NCBI RefSeq assembly: GCF_027942865.1
Contig: NC_134509.1
Coordinates: 11,806,017-11,870,016, forward strand
Direction of reading: 5' to 3'
DNA: 64,000 nt
Source: Odontesthes bonariensis
Taxonomy: Eukaryota > Chordata > Actinopteri > Atheriniformes > Atherinopsidae
Of this stretch, positions 10,901 to 23,602 are shown in pieces. The notes below the pieces were generated by a model, which saw nothing but the letters and a program-made list of their open reading frames with translations, ran no database searches and was not told the origin of the DNA. The position numbers were made by a program, and so were the translations under genes. Numbering within the stretch: position 1 is the first letter of the stretch; each line of letters opens with the position of its first letter.

Positions 10901-13900
10901 AAAATAAAGTTAAATAATGTTTCATTTTCCTGGCTGTTTTTTGGGGTTTTTTTCTATGAGTGGAAACAGGTGAGCAATGGGCATTCGACATCATCCACTA
11001 CATTCCTCTGTCATTATAGCTGGTGTAGTGATTAAATTCAACTTGATCTCTCTTATTCACTCCTTAAGCCTGCAGAGCTGTGTTTTGGTAGAGGCTGTGA
11101 AGCAGAGTGAGCACAATTCATGTGGAAGGTGGAGCAAAATGATCAAGTCAGCAGATTCCTCTGTGACACTGTTGTGATAGTGCATTTGTCAGGCGATGTT
11201 GAACACTGCTGACCAGAGACAGGTTTACACAGAACTTCCTGAAAGTAGAACATATTCTCTTCCAACAGAATATATTCAAGTTCATAAAGTTTCAAGCAGG
11301 AGGTGACACACATATTTTATATTTCATATCTACATATTTGAATTGCAGTTTTATTCTTGTACAGCTAAAAAGATTTTTTTTTTCTAATCCTCCTGCACTT
11401 TTTCCTTTAATAACTCTAAACATATGGAATTCCCCCTATTTATTTGCAAATATTTCAGTTTATATACAGGAATACAACCTGATCAGCTTTTATGCAAAAC
11501 ATTTGAGTTACTTGTGGCAAAGCATGAGAGGAGATGTGAGAACTAGTCTTACTACCAAATAAAGTCATTGTAAGTTTAAATTCACCACCAGTGGTTGCAT
11601 TGATCCTAAAGAATGTTCTCTCTGGCATAACTTCCTGTCAATATCACCCCCTCTAGGAAAAGTGATTTGCCGTGTGCCCTGAAACTTCAGGGAAAAGATG
11701 AGGTGATGCAAAAGGTAGATAAAGATATTTAGAATAAATTATCTGCGCTCCTGATTAGGTGACAGGTTGGGTACATCAGAAAACAGTGGGCACAGTTCCT
11801 GCACATGTCTCACTCACTCTGTGCTGAAACATTTTTTCCAAAGGTTTTCCAAAAGTTGGATTACCAAGAACATTCAGAGAATGTTTGCAAAAAGTTATCC
11901 AGTTGCAGAGCGTTCTCTAAATGTTTGGTGATCTAAAACCTCCAGTGTTCTCTTAAAGGTGCATTGCACTCTTTGCACACACTCTTAATTGGTTTTGATT
12001 CGGTATTTCTGAATTCAACTATTAGAAAACATTTCTACGCTCTTGTATCAGCACAATTATCTATAAGACAGTTTCATTATTCAGGAGTCAATGATATAGA
12101 CCTGCAAATGAGCGCACTGATTGCACAGACTGTGAAACATGAAAACATGAACATTCTCGACATTTAAAGAACCTGTCTGTAACATTGTCAGGAGGTTTTA
12201 CAAAGGTTGATTGCAATGTAAAGGTTAGGAGAACGTTAATAGAACAGAAACACAGACTGCGCTGGTTTTACAAAGGTTCCCACGTTCAGAGAACGTTAAG
12301 GGAACCAAATCATGCAACTGAAAACTTTCCCAGTGAACACCAAGCAAAACAAAATTTCGGGGAATGTTTCTGCTATCGAAAGCAATGTTTCTGGAATTCT
12401 GTAGGAACTAAAATGTATTCACTGTTGTGTGGGAGTCAATACTATTAACATGAATGGTTATTAAAAATGTTATTCTACAGGATAGTTAACTTGTTCTTAT
12501 GAAGAGGGCAGGTAGTCTTACCCATACCAATATTATCACAAAGATTAAAATACTATGTGCTCTGTTTTCTGATCATTGAAGATGAGCTGAGCATGAATTC
12601 TTGTTGTCGTATGTTCTTGTTTGCATAAAGAAAATTAAGTGCTATTTTTTGTGGCACTCAGTCTGAAATTTAACTGCCACAATGTTTTACATTTCAGTTA
12701 AAGTGCTGATGATCCTGTATTCTTTGCATAGCTGCACCCACTTGGAACTTTCACATGCTTAACAGATCTTCGGTCAAAAGCCCTCAAATTAAAAGGCTGT
12801 TTGCATAGATGTGAATATGTGGCTGCTTGACCATCTAAAGCAACAGCATCTCATTCAAGTCTGATATTGGGTGGAGAATTTTTGGAATCAACACTAACCA
12901 GGCGGAGTGCCCGGGAGATGTATGGTTCCAGCAAAAGAGGACCTGGACTCAGGATACAGATCCACTGAAGCTCTTATCTGCACTGGATTCACACCTACTA
13001 ATGGGCCCTGGAAAAGTACAAAAGAAACATGTGAACTTTATGAGATTAAGAAAAAAAATCACTCAGTTACATATGACAGCATCAGATTACAGCAAGGGTA
13101 GATGTTATGTCTTCCTAATGACAATTAGGTTTGTTGGATGTGAGGCCACATGCGGGAAACTGGCTCTAATCATAGCATTGAGATATCTGTCACCTTTTAT
13201 TAATAATGTAACATTTGTCTATTTACACATCCAGCAGATACAGGGCAACATCAACATGAATCAGGAGTTTAGTTTCCAGTCACAAATGCATTACCCATTT
13301 TCCTGCCCTTCTTCTCTTTGCCTTATGGACTGTATTCTCTCTGCTGCTGCCCTCTGACTCCAGAGGATCCTGTTGACTTTGTTCTTGTGCAGGATGGCTT
13401 TCATCCATTTGTGGAGAGTGCTTCCTTGCTCTCTGTTTTTTCTTCTGCTTCCTTGTCTTTCCCTTGTTGTTAATTCCACTGTCATTCTTACTCTTCTCTT
13501 CCTCCTTTCCAGACGGCCAGGAGCTTGATTCAAGACCTGCACTGCCCTTTGGCTCTTGAGGGTCCACATTTGACTTGGGTTCTTTCTCACTGATGCTGAT
13601 TTCCTCCCTGTCTACTGCCTCAATGTTTTGCATGTCTTGATCGTAGACTTCAGCAATACTCAGCACCTCTTTTTCAGTGGCTCCCTTCTTTATATTATGG
13701 TGAATATCTTCTTTTGAAATGGACTGGGTATTACCAGAGGAGGGGTCGATTTTGGCTGATTCGATCTCTACAGGGTGCATAATTCCACTGTCAGCAGCAT
13801 AATCAAGATCAGCTGGAATCTCTGATCCTGTGCTGCTCTCTGTTTCTTCCAGCAATCCCACCTGCTCTCCTCTGTCCCTCTTTTTGTCAGCAGGCCTCTC

Positions 13901-14683
13901 CGCCTTTTTCTTGAGGGACATCTTTTCAACCTCTTCCACTATTTCATCTTCCACGCTGTCATCACTCGCTTCCTCTTCATCTTTTACCTCTTTCTCTGTA
14001 ACCACGCTTTTACCCAACTTCTTCTCCTTTCGCTCAGTTTCCTCATTCTCAGTCACTCTCACAGCTTTGCCAGCCTCTGCCTCTTCAGCCTCCAGCTCCC
14101 TTTCTTCTGCTTCTTCCTCTTCTTCTGCCTCTTTCTTCAGGAGGTCTACCAACTCTTCTTCACTCAACAGGACTGCAGTGCTTTTCTTTCCTGGTTTGGG
14201 CACCTCTTCATCCTCCTTCTTAGCGTTAGCATTGTCCTCTGAGCTCAGTTCCTCGTCTTCCTGCTCTTGGCTGCTGGTCTCAAATGTGGCTACTGTGGGT
14301 AAGACCTGAGGTTTGTTGGCCTCTTCTGTGACAATGTCCTTAACAAAGAGAGAGGTGGAACATTTATTTCATTATATGAAATTACGTGTTGCTCTTTATG
14401 AATTTTGAAAGGGTTTAATACACTTTTCTACCTTTTCTTTGGCCATGTGTGAGGTTTTCTGCAGTCCATGATGTTTTCCATGAGGTTTGCTTTTTACCTA
14501 AACATAATGAGAATGATTATTAATGGTCATCTTGCCAAAACAAACATGGCATTGTACCTTTATTCAAAAGTCTTTTGTTATCACATATTTTATCTGTCAA
14601 ATAAAGAAAAATAATACAATCTTGCTACTCACAGAAATGGCAAAACTTGCTGCCAGTAAGCAAATGAATAAGCAGCCCCTCAT
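7980..14683 (-). CDS. sparcl1: SPARC-like protein 1 (hevin), matricellular glycoprotein
   Basis: Secreted matrix glycoprotein that binds calcium and collagen. Exons found: 14633-14683 signal peptide ([17 protein letters not shown]), 14432-14497, 13295-14338 (348 codons, very acidic, Glu/Lys/Ser-rich), 10718-10839 follistatin-like ([19 protein letters not shown]), 10519-10639 Kazal part ([20 protein letters not shown]), 10278-10414, 9610-9758 and 8706-8854 extracellular calcium module ([51 protein letters not shown] and an EF-hand loop [12 protein letters not shown]), and 7980-8008 with the end DDMDVNLLF. The DR-LLSHSEL join and the LLF end favour sparcl1 over sparc. The acidic exon ends in phase 0 while the follistatin exon starts in phase 1, so one short linking exon is missing from this model. 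Frames with fitting phase lie at 11586-11634 and 12522-12552, but both have weak acceptors. The 5' exons are phase 0, like SCPP genes. Confidence 0.95.
9430..9545 (+). repeat. Interspersed repeat tail in sparcl1 intron
   Basis: GTAAAGCACTTTGAATTG, then GAAATGTGCTATACAAATAA and a TTTGATT-rich end form a common 3' tail of fish LINE/SINE elements. Only the tail is present. Confidence 0.55.
11820..12430. repeat. Degraded non-autonomous repeat with internal inverted repeats
   Basis: Inside the large sparcl1 intron, copies of AGAGAACGTT-like words recur in both orientations. AAAACCTCC at about 11936 is mirrored by GGAGGTTTT at about 12190. The AGAACGTTAATAGAAC and AGAACGTTAAGGGAACC motifs repeat. 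This looks like an old DNA element or fold-back repeat. Ends and superfamily were not resolved. Confidence 0.35.
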
Positions 14684-17600
14684 ACCTGGAACATTGAAAT
14701 GTTGTCAACAATGTGTCGCAAGAAACATATTTTCATTAGAAGTCACAGAAAACTGGAGAAGCAAGCCATCGTCCCAACAAAGGTGTGAACTTGACACTTC
14801 TTTCAAAGTTGAATCAAATGGGTGCATATGTTTGCTGCCAGAACATTCATGGGAGCAGTGGGACTGGCCTCCACTGTTGTCAAGGTTACAGCCCTCTGAG
14901 ATGCGCCTGGCTCTCAAAAGTCACAGTCAAGGCTAAAGTAAACATCAGCAGCTACCAGACTGGAAAAAAGTTGACTAAGTCCACAAACTTTTTGACTCTC
15001 TGGACAGACACAATAGAGACATTACTGGTTCTGTCCAGCGAAATAATACCAATATGGTTGAGCAAAGTTAAGCTTAACATATGTTAGGGCAGGAAGGCTG
15101 TCTGTATAAAAAAGAACCAAAAGCATGAAATTACACAATGTTTTTTGATCCTGCTAATTCAGAACCAAGGTAACATGACACACATTCACTCATAGATATA
15201 ACTGATGCCACATAACACTAATAAAGTTATCATACACTCTTCAAAAAATAAATCTGATCTTTTTGGGATCTATGACATATTTGCACGTACATACTGTGTG
15301 TTCACTATGTGCACGAAACTAGTACATCATAGTGTCAACAGAGCATTCAATGACTTGATATGTACGAAAATAAAGACACAAGGCATGATTGCCAATGGAA
15401 TATCGAAGTTAAGAAAACTTCCTCCAAAGAGGCTTGTTTCATTTTAAAGCCAATAACTGTTGCATTCACCACATAACTGTGTCACTGCAGACAAGACGTC
15501 TCTCACACACATTCACATGCAATGCAAAAGAGTGTATAAAATCTCACTAAGTGGACTTTACCTGTGGCTGGGAGAAACAAGGAAAATGAGAGTCCTGCGC
15601 AAACACCAGTATGTGTTAGTGTTGAACCTGCAAAGATGTTCTTGTGTATTTGAGAGAGCACACACAGTCCACACAAATCAGCATGCTGCACACACACATA
15701 CACACACAAGTTTTTTCAGGGGTTCCGGACGCCACTGCTAACTTTGGGAGGGTCTTTGGGCTTTGGACACAGGCACGGAAATCCCACACTGAACTTCGGT
15801 CGGGTGACCTGCCAATTAAAAACGCAAGGTTCAAACCCAGGCTCTAACCAATTGAATTTCACTATAACAGAAATGTTAAGGGCTTATGTTGGAACAAATG
15901 TTCAGTTTATTGGTTTGTGAATGTGTGAAAATGTGATATGTTTATAGTCTGTATGGCAGAATGAAGCCAATACACGCCAATGGGACCCGATCGTCTTAGG
16001 ACTGAAAGAATGCATCTTCTTGGCCACTAGATGTCCCTCCATCACAAGGCTGCACTCCACAACAGTAGACATAACGGTCTGAGCAAGCACAAAAAAAAAG
16101 TGAAAAAAATAAATTTCACTTCAAGACCAATAAGAGAGTACGTACCTACATCCTGTCTTTCTTCCCAATACAGGAGTTATAATAAAAAGCATACTATACT
16201 TAAAGCCATGCTCACTGATTCACACACACACACACATACACTCTTACAGCACCTCTTAGTCTTTATAGTGTAATAGGATATGCAGTGCTTTCTCTCTGTC
16301 ACACAGACTTACACATCTGATGAAATGTGTCGATGTTGTGGTCTGGGGACGCTGGGGATCAAAACATCAACTTTTCAAATGACAGACAATCTCTCTTCCT
16401 CCTGAGCAACAGCTGCCCTTGATAGTGTTTTCATGGGAAACAGGATGTAAAAGCTGTGAGGGAGAATAGCTGAACACCATTGGACATAGTGAGATAAAAC
16501 TGGATAAAGAGCTGCCAGTAACCTGTACAGATTGTGGTGAATATTCTCAGATGTGCATTAGCTGCATTGATATTCTGCTCTTTAATACTTGTCCTTCAAC
16601 ATGGTTATGTACGTCGTGATGCAACTGTTTCACAAGCTGTCCCAAGAGACCAAAAGAATGAAGGACAACTGCAAAAAAAAACTATAATTGTGGTAGATGT
16701 AATGTCTTTTCTGAGTGGTTGTACAGATTATTGCAAAATACTTTAGTCTTGCTGAACAGGCTGTTTGTGATGGCAACAGAAAGTGGACCTAAAGATAACT
16801 CTCTGTCTGGGTCATTCTGTCCTGAATGAATATTAACTGAGTTCACTGTGGTGACAAACAGGATGTAGAACCAAGCCATTAACTGGGTGTATCACAAGAA
16901 GATATGGTTTCATTGAAAACTGGGGGTATGTTTAGTCATGTAGGATGTTATTTTTTTGTTTGCTTTTTTTGCTTTTTTTAAATGAAGAGAGCTAATAGCC
17001 ACCATTGAGATGAAATTAGAAAGGGCATAGAAGAGATTTGTTTCATCAGATATGTGTGTCTCGGGAAAGTTTGGCTCATTAAACTTGTATGGAGAAAAGA
17101 TACGTCTCATTTGTAGTTTGAGTATAAGCTAATGATCTTGTGCAATTAACATTAGCAGCAATCTCATTTTTAAATCAATCAAACAGGCACCATTTGTGAA
17201 GCACTTTTCATACAAACTAAATGTAGAACAATCTGTTTTGAAAGACATAAAGTAATAGTAATTCAAACAAATGATGGGACTTGGAACTAAGATTTAATTC
17301 AAAATACCTAGAAAGTTTTTCATCTTTTTGGATAAATTTAGCGCCAGTGCTTGCAGCATTACACTGGGTTTCTCTCTTTGAGCTTCGGTACCAGTGACGA
17401 GCACAGTTTTCTCCTGACTGAGATGTAGAAAATTCTCAGCCTTATTTTACTTAATATCTACAATCGTTTAACTGGGCACCACTTGGCACTGGATGACCAG
17501 GGGACAAAGCAATGTAAAGCTTTGTTTCCACAGCAATGCTGTTTAAGTCCAAGGTCTTCCTCCTGATCACGCTTCCAAGCTTTGTTCACAAACGAGCCAC

Positions 17601-19918
17601 CCAAAGATTTTCTGGAGAATGTGTGAACAGTTCGTCTGGGCATTTTCTGAAATTGCTGTTCACACACATACTTTACACCAAAATATTTCCTGCTTGAGAT
17701 GTGGTCTTACAGTGTGAAACACAAAGACGGGGAAGTGTCTGTCTAGACCACCAAGGAGGAAGGGTGTGATGCAAAACGTAAGCTGTGTAAATCAACAATG
17801 TCAACTATGACAGATGAGGCTACTCTTTAACTTTTTTTTTGGCTGATATCTATACAATATGAATTAGAACATTGAAAATATTAACAAATGTGTGGAAAGC
17901 AACATGCAGGTCAACAGAAAAGAGTACTAAGCACCAACCTTTAACAGAAGACATTTGGATCACTTGCTACAGTATGTTCACATCTTGTTACTCCCGCTGG
18001 TCTTCGGGACATTTTACTAGAGCGCTTGATGTAAAATCTCTGCAAAAAATCCGCAGCAAATACTGCGTACATGTGCGTTTTCACGTGTCATCTCTTTGAA
18101 ACATCTGTAGAACATTTTATGTGTGAAAAAAGTAAAGACACTTAAGCCTTTTGGAACACAATCTTACATATTCAATTGATTGAAAGCAAGATTCCATAGG
18201 CCTTTCCTGAAAACTGGTGGATTGAAACTCATCTGCAGTCATTTAGCACTGAGGTATTCAAACTGTTTGTCTCATTGGGTTAACCATGGCAATCTCAAGA
18301 GCGGTAAGGATCCATGCAAACAGAGTCATTTAATAAATCTTCATTAAGAATCTTTCAAAGCTTTTAAATATTTTGGGTTGTAAGATCTAAAAGAAAAGTC
18401 GCCATATTCATTCATGGAAATAACTTTGCCATGCGAGCATCAACCAGGACTGCAAATTCTTCAAAAGTGGAATTAGATGACATACTGCTAGACTTTATGA
18501 CAACAGGATTAATCAAACTGTCAAAAACTGTGAAGAGTGTTCTGGGATTGTTCTGGTTATCTGGTTATCAATTTCTCAAGGTAAGAATACCCTGCGTGAT
18601 TCTTTGTCTTAATGTAATGTTAGCCTTTCCAGAAAGTTTAGTTGGTTTAGTCTCACTCCATCCTCTTTCTCGTTGTTGATGTTTCTTTATAATTTTTTGA
18701 TTTTGCCATTTTTCCAAGGAAGTGAAAGATTTTCCTTGTGGTTCTTTCGGTTTGAGTGGAGCCACGGCATCAAGGCTCGACCTCAGTCTGCCATCATAAC
18801 TGCGACATTTCCGGCCTCAGTCTGTGGGAATGGGTGGTCACCAGGACAGAGAGGGAAATCCCTTCTACATCCTCAAACAGATTAGTAAGATGTTTGCAAA
18901 AATCAAGCAAGACCATGGCTCTATTGCCAGTGTTACAAGCATCCAGTTGTTTCAGTGAAACAGTTGCATCAGGTGCCTGGCTAAAGAAGTTAATACAATG
19001 TTAAAACTCAACTTACGCCGGGATAAATGTTCAGACTTTGTTGACTTACTGTGTGCCACAACAAGCATCAATCATCCTATCTTTACTCCTCCCCAGTGGT
19101 TTTGGCGGTGAGCTCTGGACTGGTGAACATCCAGGCTAATTACAGGTTTATTCCGCTCACTGAAAATCCAATGTGGGGTTCAAATAAGGAATTCTGTACT
19201 CTTATTTTGGGTCTGGCCTTATAAGGATTTGCAGGAAGCAATAATGATCCACGGGGAGGAAATATAATCTTTATTAAGGCCGTCTACTGTACATGCCTTT
19301 TTTTCCAAGAATGAGTCAAATTTTACAAAAACTACTTGGTAACGGGATACAAAATATGTTATAAAAAGTGAATCAATAATTCATATAGTCTTAATGGAAG
19401 CGTCTGGCTATGTAAAGTTATCACAATTATAAACCTCCTTCTTAGCAAGTTAGACAGTTCACTGTCAAAAATGTTTAAATCGACTTCAAAATATTATCTA
19501 GCTCTTGCACTACCTGTCCCTTGTTATTCATTATTATACAACAATTAAAACTCCAGCCAGAAAGGAAAGGAATAACACCAATTTCACCGGAAACAAGCAA
19601 GTGCTGTGCTGACCTGTCTAGCCCTCTTTTCCTCCCCGAGTGGGTGAGTTTGTTTTTTCAACAGGCCACAAACCCTATAGTTTAGTAGGCTAAACTATAT
19701 TTCTCTTAAGACTTGAGAGGGGGCGGAGGAAATTTATGTGAGACTGAATGAAACTGTGTGTGCATGTGTGTGTGTTTGTGTGCGACTGCAATCATCATGG
19801 TCCCAGTGTGAGTTTGTTTTGAGCTCGCTTTCTGCGAAAAACACACCTTCGTGTGTCGGCATGAGAAAGAGAGAGACAGCCGGAAGGAAGTGATGCAATC
19901 GTCTTAATTGGGGTTACA
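14684..19918. other. Intergenic region between divergent sparcl1 and acidic SCPP gene
   Basis: Five kilobases between the first coding exon of sparcl1 (minus) and the promoter of the acidic SCPP gene (plus). The non-coding first exon and promoter of sparcl1 must lie here but were not located. Short CA/TG microsatellites occur at about 15690-15710, 16222-16240 and 19760-19785. A stretch near 15815-15835 has a tRNA-like B box (GGTTCAAACCC) and could be a SINE scrap. Poorly preserved repeat words occur near 17175-17230. No convincing coding exon seen. Confidence 0.4.
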
Positions 19919-20065
19919 TATATACAGTAGTGGCTGGAGTGTCGTGCAGCATATCCACACATTGTGCTTTCACTGCTTCAGCTGCTTGGATTCTCCTGTT
20001 CGCTGACATATACAGGACCACTGTGAAAATCTCCCAGGCAAGCTCAGAGTCTTACAGATTAAAAG
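19919..20065 (+). promoter_or_regulatory. TATA box and non-coding first exon of the acidic SCPP gene
   Basis: TATATA at 19919-19924 is followed by a leader ending at 20065 with a good donor (AAAAG then GTAATT). The next exon opens one base before the ATG. A non-coding first exon followed by a signal-peptide exon is the standard SCPP layout. The transcription start near 19950 is inferred from the TATA position. Confidence 0.6.
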
Positions 20066-20365
20066 GTAATTGATCATGCATCGACTAATGCATTTCTCAC
20101 CCTGTTTCTTTGCTCATAGTTTGTGTTTTTTTAAAACAGCAACGCTAATTCCTACATGGTAACCTTTGTGTTTGTGTCAACCTCGAAGAATTCAAGTGGA
20201 AGAGCAATTGATGTGTTCAGAAAACCTGACCTTTGCAACACATTTGCTGGTCTTTGCATAGATATTTTTGGTATCACTGGACTATTTGGATGTGTTAATG
20301 CTTGCCACATAACAACTGCATTATTTAGAGTTATCGATATATTAACTGAATATTTCTTTCACAGG

Positions 20366-22822
20366 ATGAAGGTCACCATTATAACATTCTGCCTGATTGG
20401 TTCAGTTTTTGCAAACCCAGTAAGTATGAAACTCTTTTTTTTTAAAAAGTCTTTTGATTTTTTTTAACTGGCTGCTAAAATGAACAATTATGCAATTTTC
20501 CTGCAATTTCATTTATCATTCCACCTTTGAAATGTTTATGCAATATCACTCAGTTGTTACTAGTATTCAAAAACGTCATATCAATGTAACAGCCTCATAA
20601 CCAAAAGGGTGTAGGTGCCCCCCAGGTGCCGTGCATAATTTTGTATTTAATATGAGCATTATATTACAGTATAGGACCTCTTCCAAGTACGAAAGTAACA
20701 GCATGATAAGAGTTAAGTCTTGTCCTGTGGTGTTGCTATTGTAAAATATCTGCTAGATTAAAGTATGTTAATCCACAGTAATCTTATACATAACATGTCT
20801 ACTGATATGTCTGGACATGAACTTGATCCCTCTCCTTGCTTCTCTCTGACAGATTTTCCACAATGCCTTGGTTTCAAGTGAGCTTGATTCTAACTCAGTA
20901 AGTCCCATCTGAATTGACTTTCCTCTCGAAACTGCGTCTCACTTGAGTCCTAAAAGTGCAATGCAGGAGTCTAGCCATGCAATAATTCCTTTCAGTGCAA
21001 GTGAAGCTGCATTCCTCTGACAGTCAGCAGAAAATTTAACAATAGGTGTGGTACAGACCTCAAGACAATTCCCCTCTTAGAAAGTATTGTTTATGTATGT
21101 CTGTCTGCAGCCATTTATGTAGCAATAGATTTGCCCAAGTTGGGCTTGACATGAATGGATCTAAAATGATTGTGATGGTTGTTGATGTTGCACTTATGGA
21201 GTTTAATTAAATCTATTGGGCTGCGTCCTTAATTTATTTTTCTTTCCCCAGACTGAAAGTTTGTCTGTTTCACAGTCTTCTGAAAATAGCACCTCAGAGC
21301 TTCAGGTAAATTACACCTTTATTCTGGTAATGAGGAAATGATTATTTCCTGACTTTTCACATAGTTTTTTTGGGTGATTTTCAGCTAAATTGGTGTCTAT
21401 TCTCATTTTTGTACTACAGAGCTCTGAGGAAAACACCTCAAATCAAGTGAGTTATCCGAAGGTCCAAATATCTACAGAGCATGTAATAAATTAAAAAAAG
21501 AACAATTATTCAAACAGTCGGAGATAGCCCAAATGCGTGCAGTAAACATGACTTTTTTCTCTTGCTCTATGTTTTTTTTTACAGAGTTCGGAGTCTGAAT
21601 CATTAGAATCTACTTCAGAAGACACGGTAGGTTGTATTAGCAACACTTTACTATTATCACTTTCCACCTTCAAGGATATTGTTTCTGAACTCATGACCTC
21701 AATGTTGACATCTTTTAATAGCTATGTGTTTAAGGGTGTAAATTCCAACAATTAAAAAAAATTAAATTAAATTTAACAAAGTGGAGCTGGAGAGAAAGAA
21801 AGAAAGAAGAAACAGCCAGACCTTTAGCATAGAAGCCCAGCAAGCTTTAAATTCCATAGAACAAAATAAACGCATACAGGTATTATGATCTTATGGTACT
21901 AGTACTTTGGCTGCGGTATTATTCTCCATTTCACTACAGTATAAATTAATCTTGGCTTCGGTTTCTAAAACTGTGGGGTTTTTTTTGGTTTTTTTTCACA
22001 AATAGACCTCGGAGGAGAGTAACAGTGAATCAGATGAGCATAATGGGGTAAGAGGAAATTAAATAAAATGTTTTATGAATCTATTATGAATTTATTTGCC
22101 AACCATTGATATACAGTATAGTCTTATTGTGACATCCTCTTGGCTCGCTATCTATCCCCAGTCGGACTCTATGGCTGAAACCAGAGATAACAGCATGGGT
22201 AGCGAGGAGAATATTCGAAAGGTAGGATAAACATTTTGCGCTCACTAGATTTCAAACGGTGCCCTGCTTCAACCTAAGATAGAGTTTGGTGACACTACGC
22301 CATGCTTATTTCCTGCAGCAGAGTTGGGTGAGAGTGTTTGCGAGCGTCGTCAAAGTCCTGAGCGCAGAGGACAACACAAGCACAGAGGTCAAAGGTCACT
22401 CAGACTACCTCAGCAACGAGCTGACCATCAATCAGCCATCTCACACTTCCACCAGCACCAAGGCTGTTCCAAGTCACGCAAACCTGCCACTGCTGAACAA
22501 CCCCACAGACAGCAGTGACACGGCAAGCGACAGTGCAGACATCAGCGACAGTACCGATGCTACAGCTGCCACCAGCGACAGCAGTGAGAGCACCAGCAGC
22601 GAAAGCCAGGAGAGCAACAGCAGCAGCGAGAGCACAGAGGCCAGTGATGACAGTGAAAGCTCTGAGTTGAAACAAGTCAGAGCCAAAGACTGTGTGAATG
22701 GTACACAGAGCTGTGAGAGTGAAGAGTATTTCCTCCAGAGTATAGGGGATGATGCCCATTTCTCAGTTGACCATCTGATGGTGCCAGATGAGGATGATAG
22801 GGAGTTAAGACTGAGAAGATGA
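20366..22822 (+). CDS. scpp1: Acidic Ser/Glu-rich secretory calcium-binding phosphoprotein
   Basis: Eight coding exons, all phase 0: 20366-20419, 20853-20897, 21252-21305, 21420-21446, 21585-21626, 22006-22047, 22162-22221 and 22319-22822, giving 275 residues. Exon one is a signal peptide (MKVTIITFCLIGSVFANP). The next exons are 9 to 20 codons each and most open with Ser/Thr-Ser-Glu (SSEENTSNQ, SSESESLESTSEDT, TSEESNSESDEHNG). This gives many Ser-x-Glu sites of the kind the secretory kinase FAM20C phosphorylates. The large last exon is Ser/Thr/Asp-rich, has one close Cys pair (CVNGTQSC) and ends DDRELRLRR. Acidic SCPPs bind calcium in bone and dentin matrix. There is no RGD, which argues against osteopontin. 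The symbol scpp1 is a provisional choice from acidity, lack of RGD and position beside sparcl1. Family membership is much firmer than the name. Confidence 0.8.
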
Positions 22823-22865
22823 TGACATGCACGTGTGCAGGTTTAGGTATAATTTTTTGAGCGCT

Positions 22866-22871
22866 ATTAAA
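22866..22871 (+). other. Poly(A) signal of the acidic SCPP gene
   Basis: ATTAAA 44 bases after the stop codon. Further AT-rich candidates follow within 150 bases. Confidence 0.45.
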
Positions 22872-23528
22872 CGATCAGCCTAAAGACTTAAGGATGACAG
22901 TTGTTGGCCATCTCTGCTGAATGTTAATTTTGGCATGATACTATCTGCAGCTGATTGATTCTTGTGTGTGAAAATTACTAAGCGATTGCTTTGCTTTGAT
23001 ATTTATGATTAAAAAACTTCTAATATGATCATGGAATTGCTTCGCTTTGATATTGATGATTAAAAATTCAGGAATGACATGTTATCAAATACTTAGCCGT
23101 GCTCGTATAGTTTTGCAATGCTGAAATGTCAGTGCAGATCTCCCATTTTTGCCATTATAGACAAAACCAATAGAAATGTGCTTCTTCTCAGATTAAGAGT
23201 TTACATCGAAAACCTGCAGCTTCTGAAATTGTATAAACCATTAGAACATGGACATTTGTTAAGTAATTCAAATGAGTTATTTGAATGTCTGTATATATAT
23301 ATCTGGGACTTTATCTGCGTAGGATTGACGCCTTGGATTGAAAATTCCTTCGGCGAAACAAGTAAATTTTAATTGATCAGATAAAAGCTGGCATGTGTTT
23401 AAAAAAAAGATAGCGTACGAATGGTTTATACAACGTATTAGTTAATCTGGCTGTTGATATTTACAAGCCGTAGTCAATAATTTGTCAAAAAATCTGTCAG
23501 ATTTACATCTTTCCGAATCAGCATGCGT
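22872..23528. other. Spacer between acidic SCPP gene and tRNA-Ile
   Basis: AT-rich, probably partly 3' UTR of the acidic SCPP gene. A short direct repeat is seen: CTTTGATATTTATGATTAAAA near 22991 and CTTTGATATTGATGATTAAAA near 23044 differ at one base. No gene recognised. Confidence 0.4.
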
Positions 23529-23602
23529 GGCCGGTTAGCTCAGTTGGTTAGAGCGTGGTGCTAATAACGCCAAGGTCGCGGGTTCGATCCCCGTACGGGC
23601 CA
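23529..23602 (+). tRNA. tRNA-Ile (anticodon AAT)
   Basis: A 74-base cloverleaf from GGCCGGTTAGCTCAG to CGTACGGGCCA. The anticodon AAT sits at 23563-23565 in the loop CTAATAA. It has a good A box (TTAGCTCAGTTGG) and B box (GGTTCGATCC). A run of four T at 23605-23608 can end polymerase III transcription. There is no intron. The sequence agrees with the vertebrate tRNA-Ile(AAT) consensus as I remember it, so it should be functional. It lies between the SCPP block and aptx. Confidence 0.95.

Noticed and set aside
13830-14309. Plus-strand Ser-rich frame of 159 codons
   Set aside because: Antisense shadow of the acidic sparcl1 exon. Ser codons mirror the Glu/Lys-rich strand.
22400-22759. Minus-strand hydrophobic frame of 119 codons
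   Set aside because: Antisense of the last exon of the acidic SCPP gene.
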